From an uncultured Clostridia bacterium (GTDB lineage: Bacteria; Bacillota; Clostridia; Christensenellales; Borkfalkiaceae), in the NCBI GenBank assembly GCA_937915565.1, contig CALDMH010000112.1, forward strand, positions 1-14,621: DNA of 14,621 bases. The letters are read 5' to 3'. Below the pieces are notes generated by a model. That model saw nothing but the letters and a program-made list of their open reading frames with translations, searched no databases and was not told the DNA's origin. Positions 6,008 to 13,986 of this stretch are shown here, piece after piece (positions within the stretch are counted from its first letter, which is position 1; each line of letters opens with the position of its first letter). A program made the translations under genes and the position numbers.

Positions 6008-6883
6008 ATGCAAAGTATGACAGGTTACGGGAAAGCGGAATACGCCGAAAACGGCATTTCCCTCACCGTTGAAATAAAAACCGTCAACAACAGGTTTCTC
6101 GATATTATTCCGAAATACCCGAGGGCTTTTATCGCTTTGGACGATTCGATAAGAAAAACCGTGCAATCCAAAATCAACCGCGGAAGAGCGGAACTTTTCA
6201 TAACGTTTTCGGATACGAGCGAGGGCTCGAAGAAAATCGTTATCGACGAAGCTTTGTGCGGTCAGTACGTCAACGCGGCGAAATTTCTCGGCGAAAGGTT
6301 TGGGCTTACCGACGACTTTACGGTTACTTCGCTTTTTAAAACCCCCGATTGCGTGACGGAAGAGGTATCCGACGAAAATTCGGAACTCATCGGCGAAATA
6401 CTTAACAAAACGCTTGTCGCCGCTTTGGACGAACTCATAAAAATGCGTAAAATCGAAGGCGAAAAGCTTAAAAAGGACGTTTTGGCAAGAAACGACGAAG
6501 TTGAAAGGCTCGTTGGCGAAATTTCCGTTCGCGCGCCGAAGATAAAGGCCGAATACGAACAGAGAATTACGGAAAGAATGACGGAGATTCTCGGCACGGC
6601 CGATTACGACCGTTCGCGTATGCTTCAAGAAGTGGCTTTGTTTGCCGACAGGACGAATATAGACGAGGAACTTACGAGGCTTAAAAGCCACATTTCTCAA
6701 CTTCGCAATATTTGCCGCGACGATATAGACGTCGGCAAAAAGCTCGATTTTCTGATGCAGGAGTTTAACCGCGAGGCAAACACCGTATGCTCGAAATCGA
6801 ACGATATAGAAATAACGAAATACGCACTTGCTCTTAAAAACGAAATCGAAAAAATCAGAGAGCAAGTACAAAATATCGAATAA
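6008..6883 (+). CDS. yicC: YicC/YloC family endoribonuclease
   Basis: A 291-residue protein of the widely conserved YicC family, metal-dependent endoribonucleases; E. coli YicC acts with PNPase in decay of the small RNA RyhB. The N-terminal signature is visible (MQSMTGYGKAE, then EIKTVNNRFLDI). The strongly conserved C-terminal block is present (DVGKKLDFLMQEFNREANT, with GKKLDF starting at residue 243), followed by S-K-x-N-D-I-E-I-T and the terminal E-K-I-R-E-Q-V-Q-N-I-E. Length is normal. The ribosome binding site (AGGTTGGTG, 5995-6003) is mediocre. In Bacillus the homologue yloC is followed by remA and gmk; here rpoZ follows after only 17 bases, so those two genes are missing from this position. 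Confidence 0.95.
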   Translation: MQSMTGYGKAEYAENGISLTVEIKTVNNRFLDIIPKYPRAFIALDDSIRKTVQSKINRGRAELFITFSDTSEGSKKIVIDEALCGQYVNAAKFLGERFGLTDDFTVTSLFKTPDCVTEEVSDENSELIGEILNKTLVAALDELIKMRKIEGEKLKKDVLARNDEVERLVGEISVRAPKIKAEYEQRITERMTEILGTADYDRSRMLQEVALFADRTNIDEELTRLKSHISQLRNICRDDIDVGKKLDFLMQEFNREANTVCSKSNDIEITKYALALKNEIEKIREQVQNIE

Positions 6884-6900
6884 ATCAAAGGAGTGTAATT

Positions 6901-7104
6901 ATGATAAATTATCCACCGATAGACGAATTGGCCGAAAAAACAGGTTCTAAATACGCGCTTTGCGTTGTGGCAAGCAAGAGAGCGAGGCAGCTTATCGACC
7001 ACGCTCACAATCAGGGCTTAACGGAACTTCCGAGCAAAGAGAAACCTCTTTCGGAGGCTGCCGAAGAAATTTACGAAGATAAAGTAACCGTTTCCAAATA
7101 TTGA
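6901..7104 (+). CDS. rpoZ: RNA polymerase omega subunit
   Basis: A 67-residue omega subunit, which helps fold and hold beta' in RNA polymerase. The sequence has the family layout: PPIDELAEKTGSKYALCVVA, the AKRARQL-type helix (here SKRARQLID), and the C-terminal KPLSEAAEEIYEDKV motif. Length is typical for Firmicutes. AAAGGAG (6887-6893) sits seven bases before the ATG. It is co-transcribed with yicC and closed by a terminator. In most Firmicutes coaBC lies between rpoZ and priA; it is not here. Confidence 0.95.
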   Translation: MINYPPIDELAEKTGSKYALCVVASKRARQLIDHAHNQGLTELPSKEKPLSEAAEEIYEDKVTVSKY

Positions 7105-7108
7105 TAAA

Positions 7109-7157
7109 AAGACGGAATAGCTCGCGATTAACGGGTTGTTCCGTTTTATTCTTTTTT
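7109..7157 (+). terminator. Long wobble-rich terminator after rpoZ
   Basis: An ACGGAATAGCTCG arm (7112-7124) pairs with CGGGTTGTTCCGT (7132-7144) around a seven-base loop. All thirteen pairs hold in RNA if three G·U pairs are allowed, and A·U pairs can extend the base. A T-rich tract runs to 7157. The G·U pairs become A/C mismatches on the other strand, so it should act only on + strand transcripts. It splits yicC–rpoZ from the priA operon. Confidence 0.8.
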
Positions 7158-7246
7158 AAGCGAAAAACGTTAAACCGACGATTTTTTTGTTAAGCGAGGT
7201 TTTTAAACGAGCCTTATATTTGCGATATTTTACGAAAGGAGGAAAT

Positions 7247-9445
7247 ATGTTTGCCGAAGTTATCGTAGACGTTGCGCATAGCGAAACCGACAGGGTTTTC
7301 GATTACGCTTTTACTGATGAGAACGTAAAAATCGGTTGCAGAGTGGAAGTTCCTTTCGGGTATCAAAAAAAAGAGGGCTTCGTTATAAATCTTAAAGAAA
7401 AAACCGGCGTTCCGGACGGTAAAATAAAAAGCGTGTCGCGCGTTTTGGACGATTTTCCGGCGATTAACGCCGATTGTCTTGCGCTTGCAAGATACGTTAA
7501 GGATTCTTATCACGTTCCGTTTGCCGTTGCGCTTCGTCTTTTCATTCCGGCAGAACTTCGCGGCGGAAGAGTGAAAGAAAAATTCGTAAACGTCATCACC
7601 GTTTCCGATAAATTCACCGAAGCGGAGGCGTTATCGTCTCTTCGTAAAGGCTCTTCTGCGCAGGAAAACGCGATAAAATACCTCTTTGCGTTTAAAACTT
7701 GCTTAAAAGCCGAATTGAGCGATAAATTCGGCGCGTCTGCCGTAAACGCTCTCGTTCAAAAAGGATTTTTCGTCGAATACAAGGAAAAAGCCGGACGGAC
7801 GCCTTATAAAGAACTTGGCGCGGTTTCAAAAAACGTAACGCTTTCCGACGAACAGACCAAAGCTATTGAAAAGGTAAACGAAACGAAAAAGACGGTTACG
7901 CTTTTGTTCGGAGTTACGGGTAGCGGAAAAACCGAGGTTTACCTTCGTTTAATCGACGAAACTCTTAAAAGCGGAAGAACCGCTATAATGCTCGTTCCTG
8001 AAATCGCGTTAACTCCGCAAATGCTCGGTCAGCTTCGCGCAAGGTTTCAAAGCAGTGTGTCCATTCTTCACAGCGGACTTTCCGCGGGCGAGAGATACGA
8101 CGAATGGTTAAAACTTAAAACGGGAGAATCCAAAATTGCGATAGGCGCGAGAAGCGCGATTTTCGCCCCGCTCGACAACGTCGGGTTGATTATCGTAGAC
8201 GAGGAACACGATTCGAGTTACGACGCCGAAACGAGTCCCAGATATAAAACCGTTGAAATAGCCGTTAAACGCGCCGAAATTTGCGGCGCAAAAGTCGTTT
8301 TGGGCAGCGCAACGCCGTCAATCGAAAGCTACGATAAAGCTTTAAGCGGCGAATACGAGCTTGCCGAAATGAAGAAACGAATAAACGGAAAGCAACTTCC
8401 CGAGTTTATCGTTGCCGATATGCGAAAGGAAATTCGCCGAGGAAACGCGAGTATTTTTTCCGCGGATTTGAGGGAAGGGCTTAAAGAATGTCTTTCAAAG
8501 GGCGAACAGGCAATCGTTTTTTATAACAGGCGAGGTTATTCCCGCCAGGTTATCTGCCGCGATTGCGGTTACGTCGCAAAGTGCGAAAATTGCGATATTT
8601 CCTTAAATTATCACAAGGATTACGGAATATTGAAATGCCACTATTGCGGAGCAAGCTACAAAATGCTTTCGGCTTGTCCGGAGTGCGGTTCGGTAAATTT
8701 GAGTTACAGCGGGGCAGGCACGCAAAAAATCGTTTCGGAACTTCAATCTCTTTTTCCGTCGGCGAGAATTTTGCGAATGGATAACGATACGACGCAAAAC
8801 AAGGACGGACATTATAAGATTTTAAAAGAGTTTTCAGATAAAAAAGCCGATTTTTTGGTCGGCACGCAAATGGTTGCCAAAGGGCACGATTTCCCCGACG
8901 TGACGCTCGTCGGGATTCTCGACGCGGATATGAGCCTTTATTTTTCCGATTACAGAAGCGGAGAGAGGACTTTTCAGCTCATAACGCAAGTTGCGGGCAG
9001 GAGCGGAAGAGCGGATAAAAATGGGAAGGTCGTTTTGCAAACTTACAACCCCGATAACGACGTTTTGTTATCCGCGATAAATTACGATTACGGAAGTTTT
9101 TTTGAAAGGGAAAAAGCGATTAGAAAGTCCACGGGTTTTCCGCCTTACGCGTTGATAATCCGCGTTATGGTGGAATCGGAATCGGACGACGCCGCGCTTC
9201 AAACCCTTAAAGACGTTTACGTAAAAGTTTCAAAAATTTACGATGAAAACAGGGATAATTTCTTATTTTTCAATAAGATGAAAAGCCCTGTGAAGAGAAT
9301 AAAGAACAAATTCAGGTATCAACTTTTAATGCGCCTTACGGGCGATTACGAAAAAATCAAAGACGGAATTTACGAAGCTGCGGAGGAATCGAAATCGTCG
9401 TCCTCGCTTTGTTACGTTGAAGAAAATCCGTCAAATTTATACTAA
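7247..9445 (+). CDS. priA: Primosomal protein N' (replication restart helicase PriA)
   Basis: A 732-residue superfamily 2 helicase that recognises stalled forks and reloads the replisome. The N-terminal 3'-DNA-binding domain starts with MFAEVIVDVAHSETDRVFDY. Walker A is GVTGSGKT (222-229), Walker B is DEEH (318-321), and LGSATPS follows. A zinc module with eight Cys in four CxxC pairs spans 437-480. Later motifs include GTQMVAKGHDFPDVTLVG and QVAGRSGRA. Length is normal. The start is fixed by AAAGGAGG (7235-7242) four bases before ATG 7247; an ATG/TTG further upstream in frame lacks any such site. The 90 bases between the terminator and this site hold no convincing promoter (weak AT-rich hexamers only), yet a promoter should exist because this gene opens the operon. 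def follows after 20 bases. Confidence 0.97.
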   Translation: MFAEVIVDVAHSETDRVFDYAFTDENVKIGCRVEVPFGYQKKEGFVINLKEKTGVPDGKIKSVSRVLDDFPAINADCLALARYVKDSYHVPFAVALRLFIPAELRGGRVKEKFVNVITVSDKFTEAEALSSLRKGSSAQENAIKYLFAFKTCLKAELSDKFGASAVNALVQKGFFVEYKEKAGRTPYKELGAVSKNVTLSDEQTKAIEKVNETKKTVTLLFGVTGSGKTEVYLRLIDETLKSGRTAIMLVPEIALTPQMLGQLRARFQSSVSILHSGLSAGERYDEWLKLKTGESKIAIGARSAIFAPLDNVGLIIVDEEHDSSYDAETSPRYKTVEIAVKRAEICGAKVVLGSATPSIESYDKALSGEYELAEMKKRINGKQLPEFIVADMRKEIRRGNASIFSADLREGLKECLSKGEQAIVFYNRRGYSRQVICRDCGYVAKCENCDISLNYHKDYGILKCHYCGASYKMLSACPECGSVNLSYSGAGTQKIVSELQSLFPSARILRMDNDTTQNKDGHYKILKEFSDKKADFLVGTQMVAKGHDFPDVTLVGILDADMSLYFSDYRSGERTFQLITQVAGRSGRADKNGKVVLQTYNPDNDVLLSAINYDYGSFFEREKAIRKSTGFPPYALIIRVMVESESDDAALQTLKDVYVKVSKIYDENRDNFLFFNKMKSPVKRIKNKFRYQLLMRLTGDYEKIKDGIYEAAEESKSSSSLCYVEENPSNLY

Positions 9446-9465
9446 TAATTACTCGGAGATGGGAA

Positions 9466-9921
9466 ATGGCTAAACTCGATATTTTGCAAATAGGCAATCC
9501 GATTTTAAGAAAAAAATGCGAAAAGGTTGAAAATATCGACCTTAACTTGATTAAACTGCTCGACGATATGAAAGAAACCCTCGAAGACGCGCAGGGCGCG
9601 GGGCTTGCAGCTCCGCAGGTCGGTAAAAATATCAGGGTTTTTATCGTTCAAACCGACGACGGTTATTTTGAATTTATAAACCCGAAGATTCTCGGCGTTT
9701 CCGGTTCGCAGTACGGAGTGGAAGGTTGCCTTTCGGTTAAGGGGAAATGGGGCGATGTAAAACGCCCGAACAAGGTTACCGTAGAGGCTTTGGACAGGTA
9801 CGGTAAAAAGTTTAAGCTCGTCGCACGGGAGTTCACGGCTCGCGCTATTTGCCACGAAAACGACCATCTCGACGGCATTTTATACGTCGATAAAGCTAAT
9901 AATTTGAGGGAAGAAGTTTAA
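9466..9921 (+). CDS. def: Peptide deformylase
   Basis: A 151-residue metalloenzyme that removes the N-formyl group from nascent proteins. The three family motifs are intact: GAGLAAPQ (44-51), EGCLS with the metal ligand Cys88, and HENDH with ligands His130 and His134 and catalytic Glu131. The residue before the last motif is Cys129 rather than the more usual Gln, a variant I believe occurs in Clostridia. Length is typical of the compact form. CGGAG (9454-9458) lies seven bases before the ATG. It is followed by fmt after a single base, pairing deformylase with the formyltransferase that creates its substrate. Confidence 0.97.
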   Translation: MAKLDILQIGNPILRKKCEKVENIDLNLIKLLDDMKETLEDAQGAGLAAPQVGKNIRVFIVQTDDGYFEFINPKILGVSGSQYGVEGCLSVKGKWGDVKRPNKVTVEALDRYGKKFKLVAREFTARAICHENDHLDGILYVDKANNLREEV

Positions 9922-9922
9922 G

Positions 9923-10855
9923 ATGAACGTAATTTTTCTCGGTACGCCCGAATTTGCGGTTAAACCGCTCGAAAGTTTAATAGAGGGCGGAAAGCATAAA
10001 GTCGTCGCGGTGGTATGTCAGCCGGACAGGCCCGTCGGAAGAAAAGCGATTATAACTCCGCCGCCGACGAAAGTCGTTGCGCAAAAACACGGAATTCCCG
10101 TTTTACAGTTTGAAAAAATACGCAACGGCGGAGCGGAGGAACTTAAAAATTTTAACGCCGACGTAATGGTGACTTGCGCATACGGACAAATTTTATCAAA
10201 AGACGTTCTCGAAGTTTGCAAATACGGAGTTATAAACGTTCACGCTTCGATTTTGCCAAAATATCGCGGTGCTGCGCCTATTCAATACGCCATAGTTTGC
10301 GGAGAAAAGGAAACGGGCGTCACTTTTATGAAGACGGAAGAGGGGCTTGATACGGGAGATATAATTTCCGTTTTCAAAACTGACGTAAAGGAATGCGAAA
10401 CCTCCGCCGAACTTGCCGAAAGGCTTTCCGAAATCGGCGCGGCGCACGTCAACGAGGTTTTAAGCAGCATCGAAAACGGCACAGCCGTTTATACAAAACA
10501 GGACGATAGTCTTGCAAACGTCGTGAAAACAATAAAAAAGGACAATACGGCCGTTGATTTTGCCAAATCCGGAGAAGAAACCGCAAATTTCATCAACGGA
10601 ATGTATCCGCTTGCATATTCGTTCTGCAACGGAAAAAAGTATAAATTTTATAGGGCGAAGGCGTTTGAAGGCGATTCCGCGGCGAAAACGGGCGAGGTTA
10701 TCGCGACCGATAAAAAGCTCGTAATAAAATGCGGGAAATCCGCGGTTGAAATTCTCGAAATACAGGAAGAGGGCGGAAAAAGGCTCGCCGCAAAGGATTT
10801 TCTTAACGGAAGAAAAATCAAAACGGGCGATTCGTTCGTTGTAAACAATAACTAA
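9923..10855 (+). CDS. fmt: Methionyl-tRNA formyltransferase
   Basis: A 310-residue enzyme that transfers a formyl group from 10-formyl-THF to initiator Met-tRNA. The N-terminal Rossmann domain begins MNVIFLGTPEFAV. The catalytic residues are present: Asn105 and His107 in NVHASILPKYRGAAPI, and Asp143 in GLDTGD. The C-terminal OB-like tRNA-binding domain occupies roughly 205-310. Its usual PWP-type motif reads MYPLAY. The ATG is one base after the def stop; GAGGG (9906-9910), inside def, is a rather distant binding site, so coupling to def translation is likely. Confidence 0.97.
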   Translation: MNVIFLGTPEFAVKPLESLIEGGKHKVVAVVCQPDRPVGRKAIITPPPTKVVAQKHGIPVLQFEKIRNGGAEELKNFNADVMVTCAYGQILSKDVLEVCKYGVINVHASILPKYRGAAPIQYAIVCGEKETGVTFMKTEEGLDTGDIISVFKTDVKECETSAELAERLSEIGAAHVNEVLSSIENGTAVYTKQDDSLANVVKTIKKDNTAVDFAKSGEETANFINGMYPLAYSFCNGKKYKFYRAKAFEGDSAAKTGEVIATDKKLVIKCGKSAVEILEIQEEGGKRLAAKDFLNGRKIKTGDSFVVNNN

Positions 10856-10858
10856 AAT

Positions 10859-12103
10859 ATGTTGAACGTTTTTTACGATAGTTATCGGATTCTTTTTCTC
10901 GTTTATTCCGAGGGCGCGTTTTTAAAACAGGCGATGTCGGACGTTTTTATTGAGGAGAAGAACAGAGCTCACACCACTAAAATTTGTTACGGAGTTCTAG
11001 ACAGAGATATAGAATTTGAATATGTTTTCTCAAAACTGTGCGAAAAACGCCCCAAGCAGGCGGTAAGAATTATTTTGAAAATATCTATGTATTCTTTAAA
11101 ATATCTCAAAACCGCTCCTTACGCCGTGGTTGACACTGCGGTTGAACTTATCAAAAAACTCGGAAAAGGCGGAATGGCGGGCTTTGTCAACGCTTTTTTA
11201 AGAAAATACTTATCAAAAACCGTCGAAGAGCCGACGGGCGAAACCGAAAGGCTTTCGATAAAGTATTCCTATCCGATTTTTGCGGTTGAAAGGCTTTTGA
11301 ATGATTACGGAAAAGAAACGGCCGAAAAGATAATGAACGCCGACAGCGAAATGACCACGGTAAGATTCAATTCGGACGTAAACGGCGAGGAATATCTCCA
11401 AAAAAAGCGTTGGAATTACGAAAAAACGCCTTTTGAAAACACTTTTTTCGTTAAAGGGTTCAAAAGGGACACCGATTTCGATAAAGGCGTTTATACGTTT
11501 CAGTCGATAGGAAGCGCGGCGATATGCGATATGGTTGAAGGAGGCGATTCCCTTTTGGATGCCTGCGCAGCCCCCGGGGGAAAGAGCGTTAATCTTGCCG
11601 ATAAATTCGCTTCGGTTACCTCGTTCGAGCTTCATCCGCACAGAGTGGAACTTATTAAGGAATACGCCGCGAGAATGGGCAAAACAAATATTTCGGCTAT
11701 AAATAAGGATTCGTCGGTTTACGACGAAAGATATAAGGAAACTTTCGACGCGGTTTTATGCGACGTTCCTTGTAGCGGTTACGGAGTCGTTAAGGATAAT
11801 CCCGACATAAAGCTTCGTAGAACCGAAGCCGACGTTGAAGAGATTTCCGCAACGCAGTTAAAAATTCTCGAAGCTTGTTCCGGATACGTTAAAAAGGGCG
11901 GTTATCTTTATTATTCCACCTGTTCGGTGTTTAAAAGCGAAAACGAAAGGGTATGTCTCGAATTTTTGTGTAAGCACGGCGAATTTGCCGAGTGTGAAGT
12001 CGAACCTAAAATGAATTTTGAGAAAACGAAAGTCGGAATATCGTTTTTGCCGCATTTGTCATTCGGCGCAGGGTTTTATTTTTGCAAATTAAAAAGAGTT
12101 TAA
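10859..12103 (+). CDS. rsmB: 16S rRNA (cytosine-967-C5)-methyltransferase RsmB
   Basis: A 414-residue SAM-dependent m5C methyltransferase of the RsmB/Sun type. Residues 1 to about 130 form the NusB-like RNA-binding domain (AFLKQAMSDVF, APYAVVDTAVEL, FVNAFLRKY). The SAM motif is DACAAPGGKS (from residue 234). The two conserved cysteines are Cys305 (DVPCSGYG) and catalytic Cys355 (YSTCSVF). The acidic residue usually Asp at the SAM ribose reads Glu257 (FELHPHR), a conservative change. The start lies three bases after the fmt stop and has no visible Shine-Dalgarno, so it probably depends on terminating ribosomes from fmt. Length is slightly shorter than the common 430-450. Confidence 0.95.
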   Translation: MLNVFYDSYRILFLVYSEGAFLKQAMSDVFIEEKNRAHTTKICYGVLDRDIEFEYVFSKLCEKRPKQAVRIILKISMYSLKYLKTAPYAVVDTAVELIKKLGKGGMAGFVNAFLRKYLSKTVEEPTGETERLSIKYSYPIFAVERLLNDYGKETAEKIMNADSEMTTVRFNSDVNGEEYLQKKRWNYEKTPFENTFFVKGFKRDTDFDKGVYTFQSIGSAAICDMVEGGDSLLDACAAPGGKSVNLADKFASVTSFELHPHRVELIKEYAARMGKTNISAINKDSSVYDERYKETFDAVLCDVPCSGYGVVKDNPDIKLRRTEADVEEISATQLKILEACSGYVKKGGYLYYSTCSVFKSENERVCLEFLCKHGEFAECEVEPKMNFEKTKVGISFLPHLSFGAGFYFCKLKRV

Positions 12104-12104
12104 A

Positions 12105-13157
12105 ATGAAGATTTTACAGGATTTATCCCTTGAAGAACTTAAAGAAACCGTTGCTTCTTACGGTGAAAAACCGTATAGAGCCGTTCAGATTTTCAAAGGT
12201 CTTGCGCAAGGGAACAAAATATCCGAAATAACCGATATATCCAAGGCTTTTCGCGAAAAGTTGCTTGAAACGTACGCGGATTCGGCCGCTGAAATAATAG
12301 AGGTTAAAACCTCCGCAATCGACGGCACTCAAAAGCTGCTTTTTCGCCTTTGGGACGGAAACGTCATAGAGGGCGTCGTGATGAGTTATAAATACGGCAA
12401 CACGCAATGCGTTTCAACGCAGGTGGGGTGCAGAATGGGTTGCGCTTTTTGCGCTTCGGGCATCGGCGGACTTGTGAGAAACCTCACCGCCGGCGAAATC
12501 TATTCCGAAATCGTCGCCGTAAATAAGTTCCTTGGCGGCACTGCGGATAAAAGAAAAATAACGAACGTAGTTTTGATGGGAAGCGGAGAGCCGCTTGATA
12601 ATTACGACAATACGGTTAAATTCATAAGGCTTTTATCGGACGAAAACGGGTTGAACGTAAGCCCGAGAAACGTCAGCCTTTCCACTTGCGGACTCGTTCC
12701 AAGAATTTACGACCTCGCCGACGAAGGTTTGGACGTAAATCTGACCGTTTCGCTTCATAATCCTTTCGACGAAAAACGAAAAGAGCTTATGCCGATAGCG
12801 AATAAATATAAAATTGCCGAAATTCTCGACGCTTGCTCGGCGTATTTCAAAAAAACCGGACGAAGATATATTTTTGAGTATTCGCTTGTTAAAGGGCAAA
12901 ACGACGGTAAAGAGTGCGCGGAAGAGCTTATAAGATTGTTAAAGGGCAGGCATTGTCACGTCAATTTGATAAGACTTAACGAGGTTAAGGAGAAAAATCT
13001 CGAAGCGACCTCCGATAAGGACGCTTACAGGTTTTTGGGTTTGCTTGAAAAGGGCGGTTTATCCGCCACGGTGAGAAGACAAATGGGCGTCGATATAGAC
13101 GGCGCGTGCGGTCAGCTTCGCCGTAAATTTTTAGGGGAGGAACAAAGCTCTGATTAA
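12105..13157 (+). CDS. rlmN: Dual-specificity rRNA/tRNA adenine-C2 methyltransferase RlmN
   Basis: A 350-residue radical SAM enzyme that methylates C2 of A2503 in 23S rRNA and A37 in some tRNAs. The iron-sulfur cluster cysteines are 109, 113 and 116 (CRMGCAFC). The two mechanistic cysteines are present: Cys102 (QCVSTQVG) and the methyl-carrying Cys335 (DGACGQL). Other landmarks are MGSGEPLDNYDN, VSLHNP and TVRRQMGVDIDG. Length is normal. The ATG is one base after the rsmB stop with a weak AAAAAGAG upstream. In Bacillus the phosphatase/kinase pair prpC–prkC follows; here rsgA begins within the last codons of rlmN. Confidence 0.97.
   Translation: MKILQDLSLEELKETVASYGEKPYRAVQIFKGLAQGNKISEITDISKAFREKLLETYADSAAEIIEVKTSAIDGTQKLLFRLWDGNVIEGVVMSYKYGNTQCVSTQVGCRMGCAFCASGIGGLVRNLTAGEIYSEIVAVNKFLGGTADKRKITNVVLMGSGEPLDNYDNTVKFIRLLSDENGLNVSPRNVSLSTCGLVPRIYDLADEGLDVNLTVSLHNPFDEKRKELMPIANKYKIAEILDACSAYFKKTGRRYIFEYSLVKGQNDGKECAEELIRLLKGRHCHVNLIRLNEVKEKNLEATSDKDAYRFLGLLEKGGLSATVRRQMGVDIDGACGQLRRKFLGEEQSSD
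13133..13140 (+). promoter_or_regulatory. Strong ribosome binding site for rsgA, decides the start
   Basis: AGGGGAGG inside the end of rlmN is the only strong Shine-Dalgarno sequence here. It lies 9 bases before CTG 13150 and 12 before ATT 13153, but 54 bases before the first conventional start (GTG 13195). It therefore argues for an early, non-canonical start. Confidence 0.7.
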
Positions 13158-13986
13158 GGGTAGAGTTATAAAGATTCATTCGGGAAAGTATTTTGTGAAA
13201 TCCGACGGTTCGGTTTCGGTTTGTGCAGCGAAAGGCTCGCTTAAAATAAAATCTGACGGAATCGTCACGGGTGACTTCGTGAACGTTGAAAACGGCGTTA
13301 TAACAGGCGTTTTGCCGAGAAAAAACAGGCTAAAACGCCCTAACGTCGCAAATATCGACCTCGTTGCCGTCGTAGTCGGAAGGCCGCCCGAACCGGATTA
13401 TTATTTAATCGATAAAATTATCGGGGCTTGCACTATCAATTCGATAGACGTTGCGGTCGTCGTAAACAAGCTCGACCTCGAAAACGCTAAAAAAATCGAA
13501 AGTAATTATTCCTCCGCCGTTTCCGAAATTTTCAGGGTTTCTGCAAAAACCGGCGAAGGTATCGACGAATTGTTTACTTCGCTTAAAGGAAAACTCGTGG
13601 TGTTTACGGGGCAATCGGCCGTGGGTAAAACGTCCATTCTCAATAAAATTTTCGGCGAGAACAGGCAAGTCGGGGAGTTGAGCAAAAAAACCGAACGAGG
13701 GAAACAAACGACGACTGTTTCCGAGATTATAGAAAAAAACGGCGTTGAAATTGCAGATACCCCCGGGTTTTCTTCCATAGACCTTGCTCTCTCGGAAGAC
13801 GAATTACCTCATTCTTATCCTGAGTTCTTGCCGTATCTCGGCAAATGCAGATTTTCGGACTGCCGACACGTCGGAGAACCGGATTGCGCCGTGAAAAACG
13901 CCGTAGCCGAAAATAAAATTAACAAAGACAGATATTCGAGATACGTCGAAATCTATAAGGAAATAAAAAATGGAAAAAAGCGTTAA
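13150..13986 (+). CDS. rsgA: Small ribosomal subunit biogenesis GTPase RsgA, apparent CTG start
   Basis: A circularly permuted GTPase of late 30S maturation, 278 residues from CTG 13150. The N-terminal OB fold begins with I-K-G-R-V-I-K-I-H-S-G-K-Y-F-V. The G motifs come in permuted order: NKLD (106-109), GQSAVGKT (154-161), TTT in ERGKQTTTV, and DTPG (203-206). The zinc site is Cys233, Cys238, His240, Cys246. No ATG, GTG or TTG lies in frame between TAG 13132 and GTG 13195. Starting at that GTG would delete the first OB strand, which families conserve. Aligned to Bacillus RsgA (recalled as starting MPEGKIIKALSGFYYV), CTG falls on Met1; ATT 13153 is the other candidate. The gene overlaps rlmN by 8 bases and rpe by 17. 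Confidence 0.9.
   Translation: MIKGRVIKIHSGKYFVKSDGSVSVCAAKGSLKIKSDGIVTGDFVNVENGVITGVLPRKNRLKRPNVANIDLVAVVVGRPPEPDYYLIDKIIGACTINSIDVAVVVNKLDLENAKKIESNYSSAVSEIFRVSAKTGEGIDELFTSLKGKLVVFTGQSAVGKTSILNKIFGENRQVGELSKKTERGKQTTTVSEIIEKNGVEIADTPGFSSIDLALSEDELPHSYPEFLPYLGKCRFSDCRHVGEPDCAVKNAVAENKINKDRYSRYVEIYKEIKNGKKR

Noticed and set aside
5993..6871. A long open frame of about 290 codons on the - strand, antisense to yicC
   Set aside because: It mirrors yicC almost exactly, has a Phe/Arg/Val-rich composition typical of antisense frames here, no recognisable domain and no ribosome binding site. yicC on the + strand is a clear family member.
7156..7197. Direct repeat TTAAGCGA at 7156-7163 and 7190-7197
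   Set aside because: Eight bases in an AT-rich intergenic region, without symmetry or good promoter boxes nearby; likely chance.
7187..7249. priA starting upstream near 7187
   Set aside because: The extra 20 residues do not fit the family N-terminus, and the strong AAAGGAGG site lies inside that extension, four bases before ATG 7247.
13195..13986. rsgA starting at GTG 13195
   Set aside because: This is the first conventional start, but it has no ribosome binding site and would remove the conserved first strand of the OB fold.
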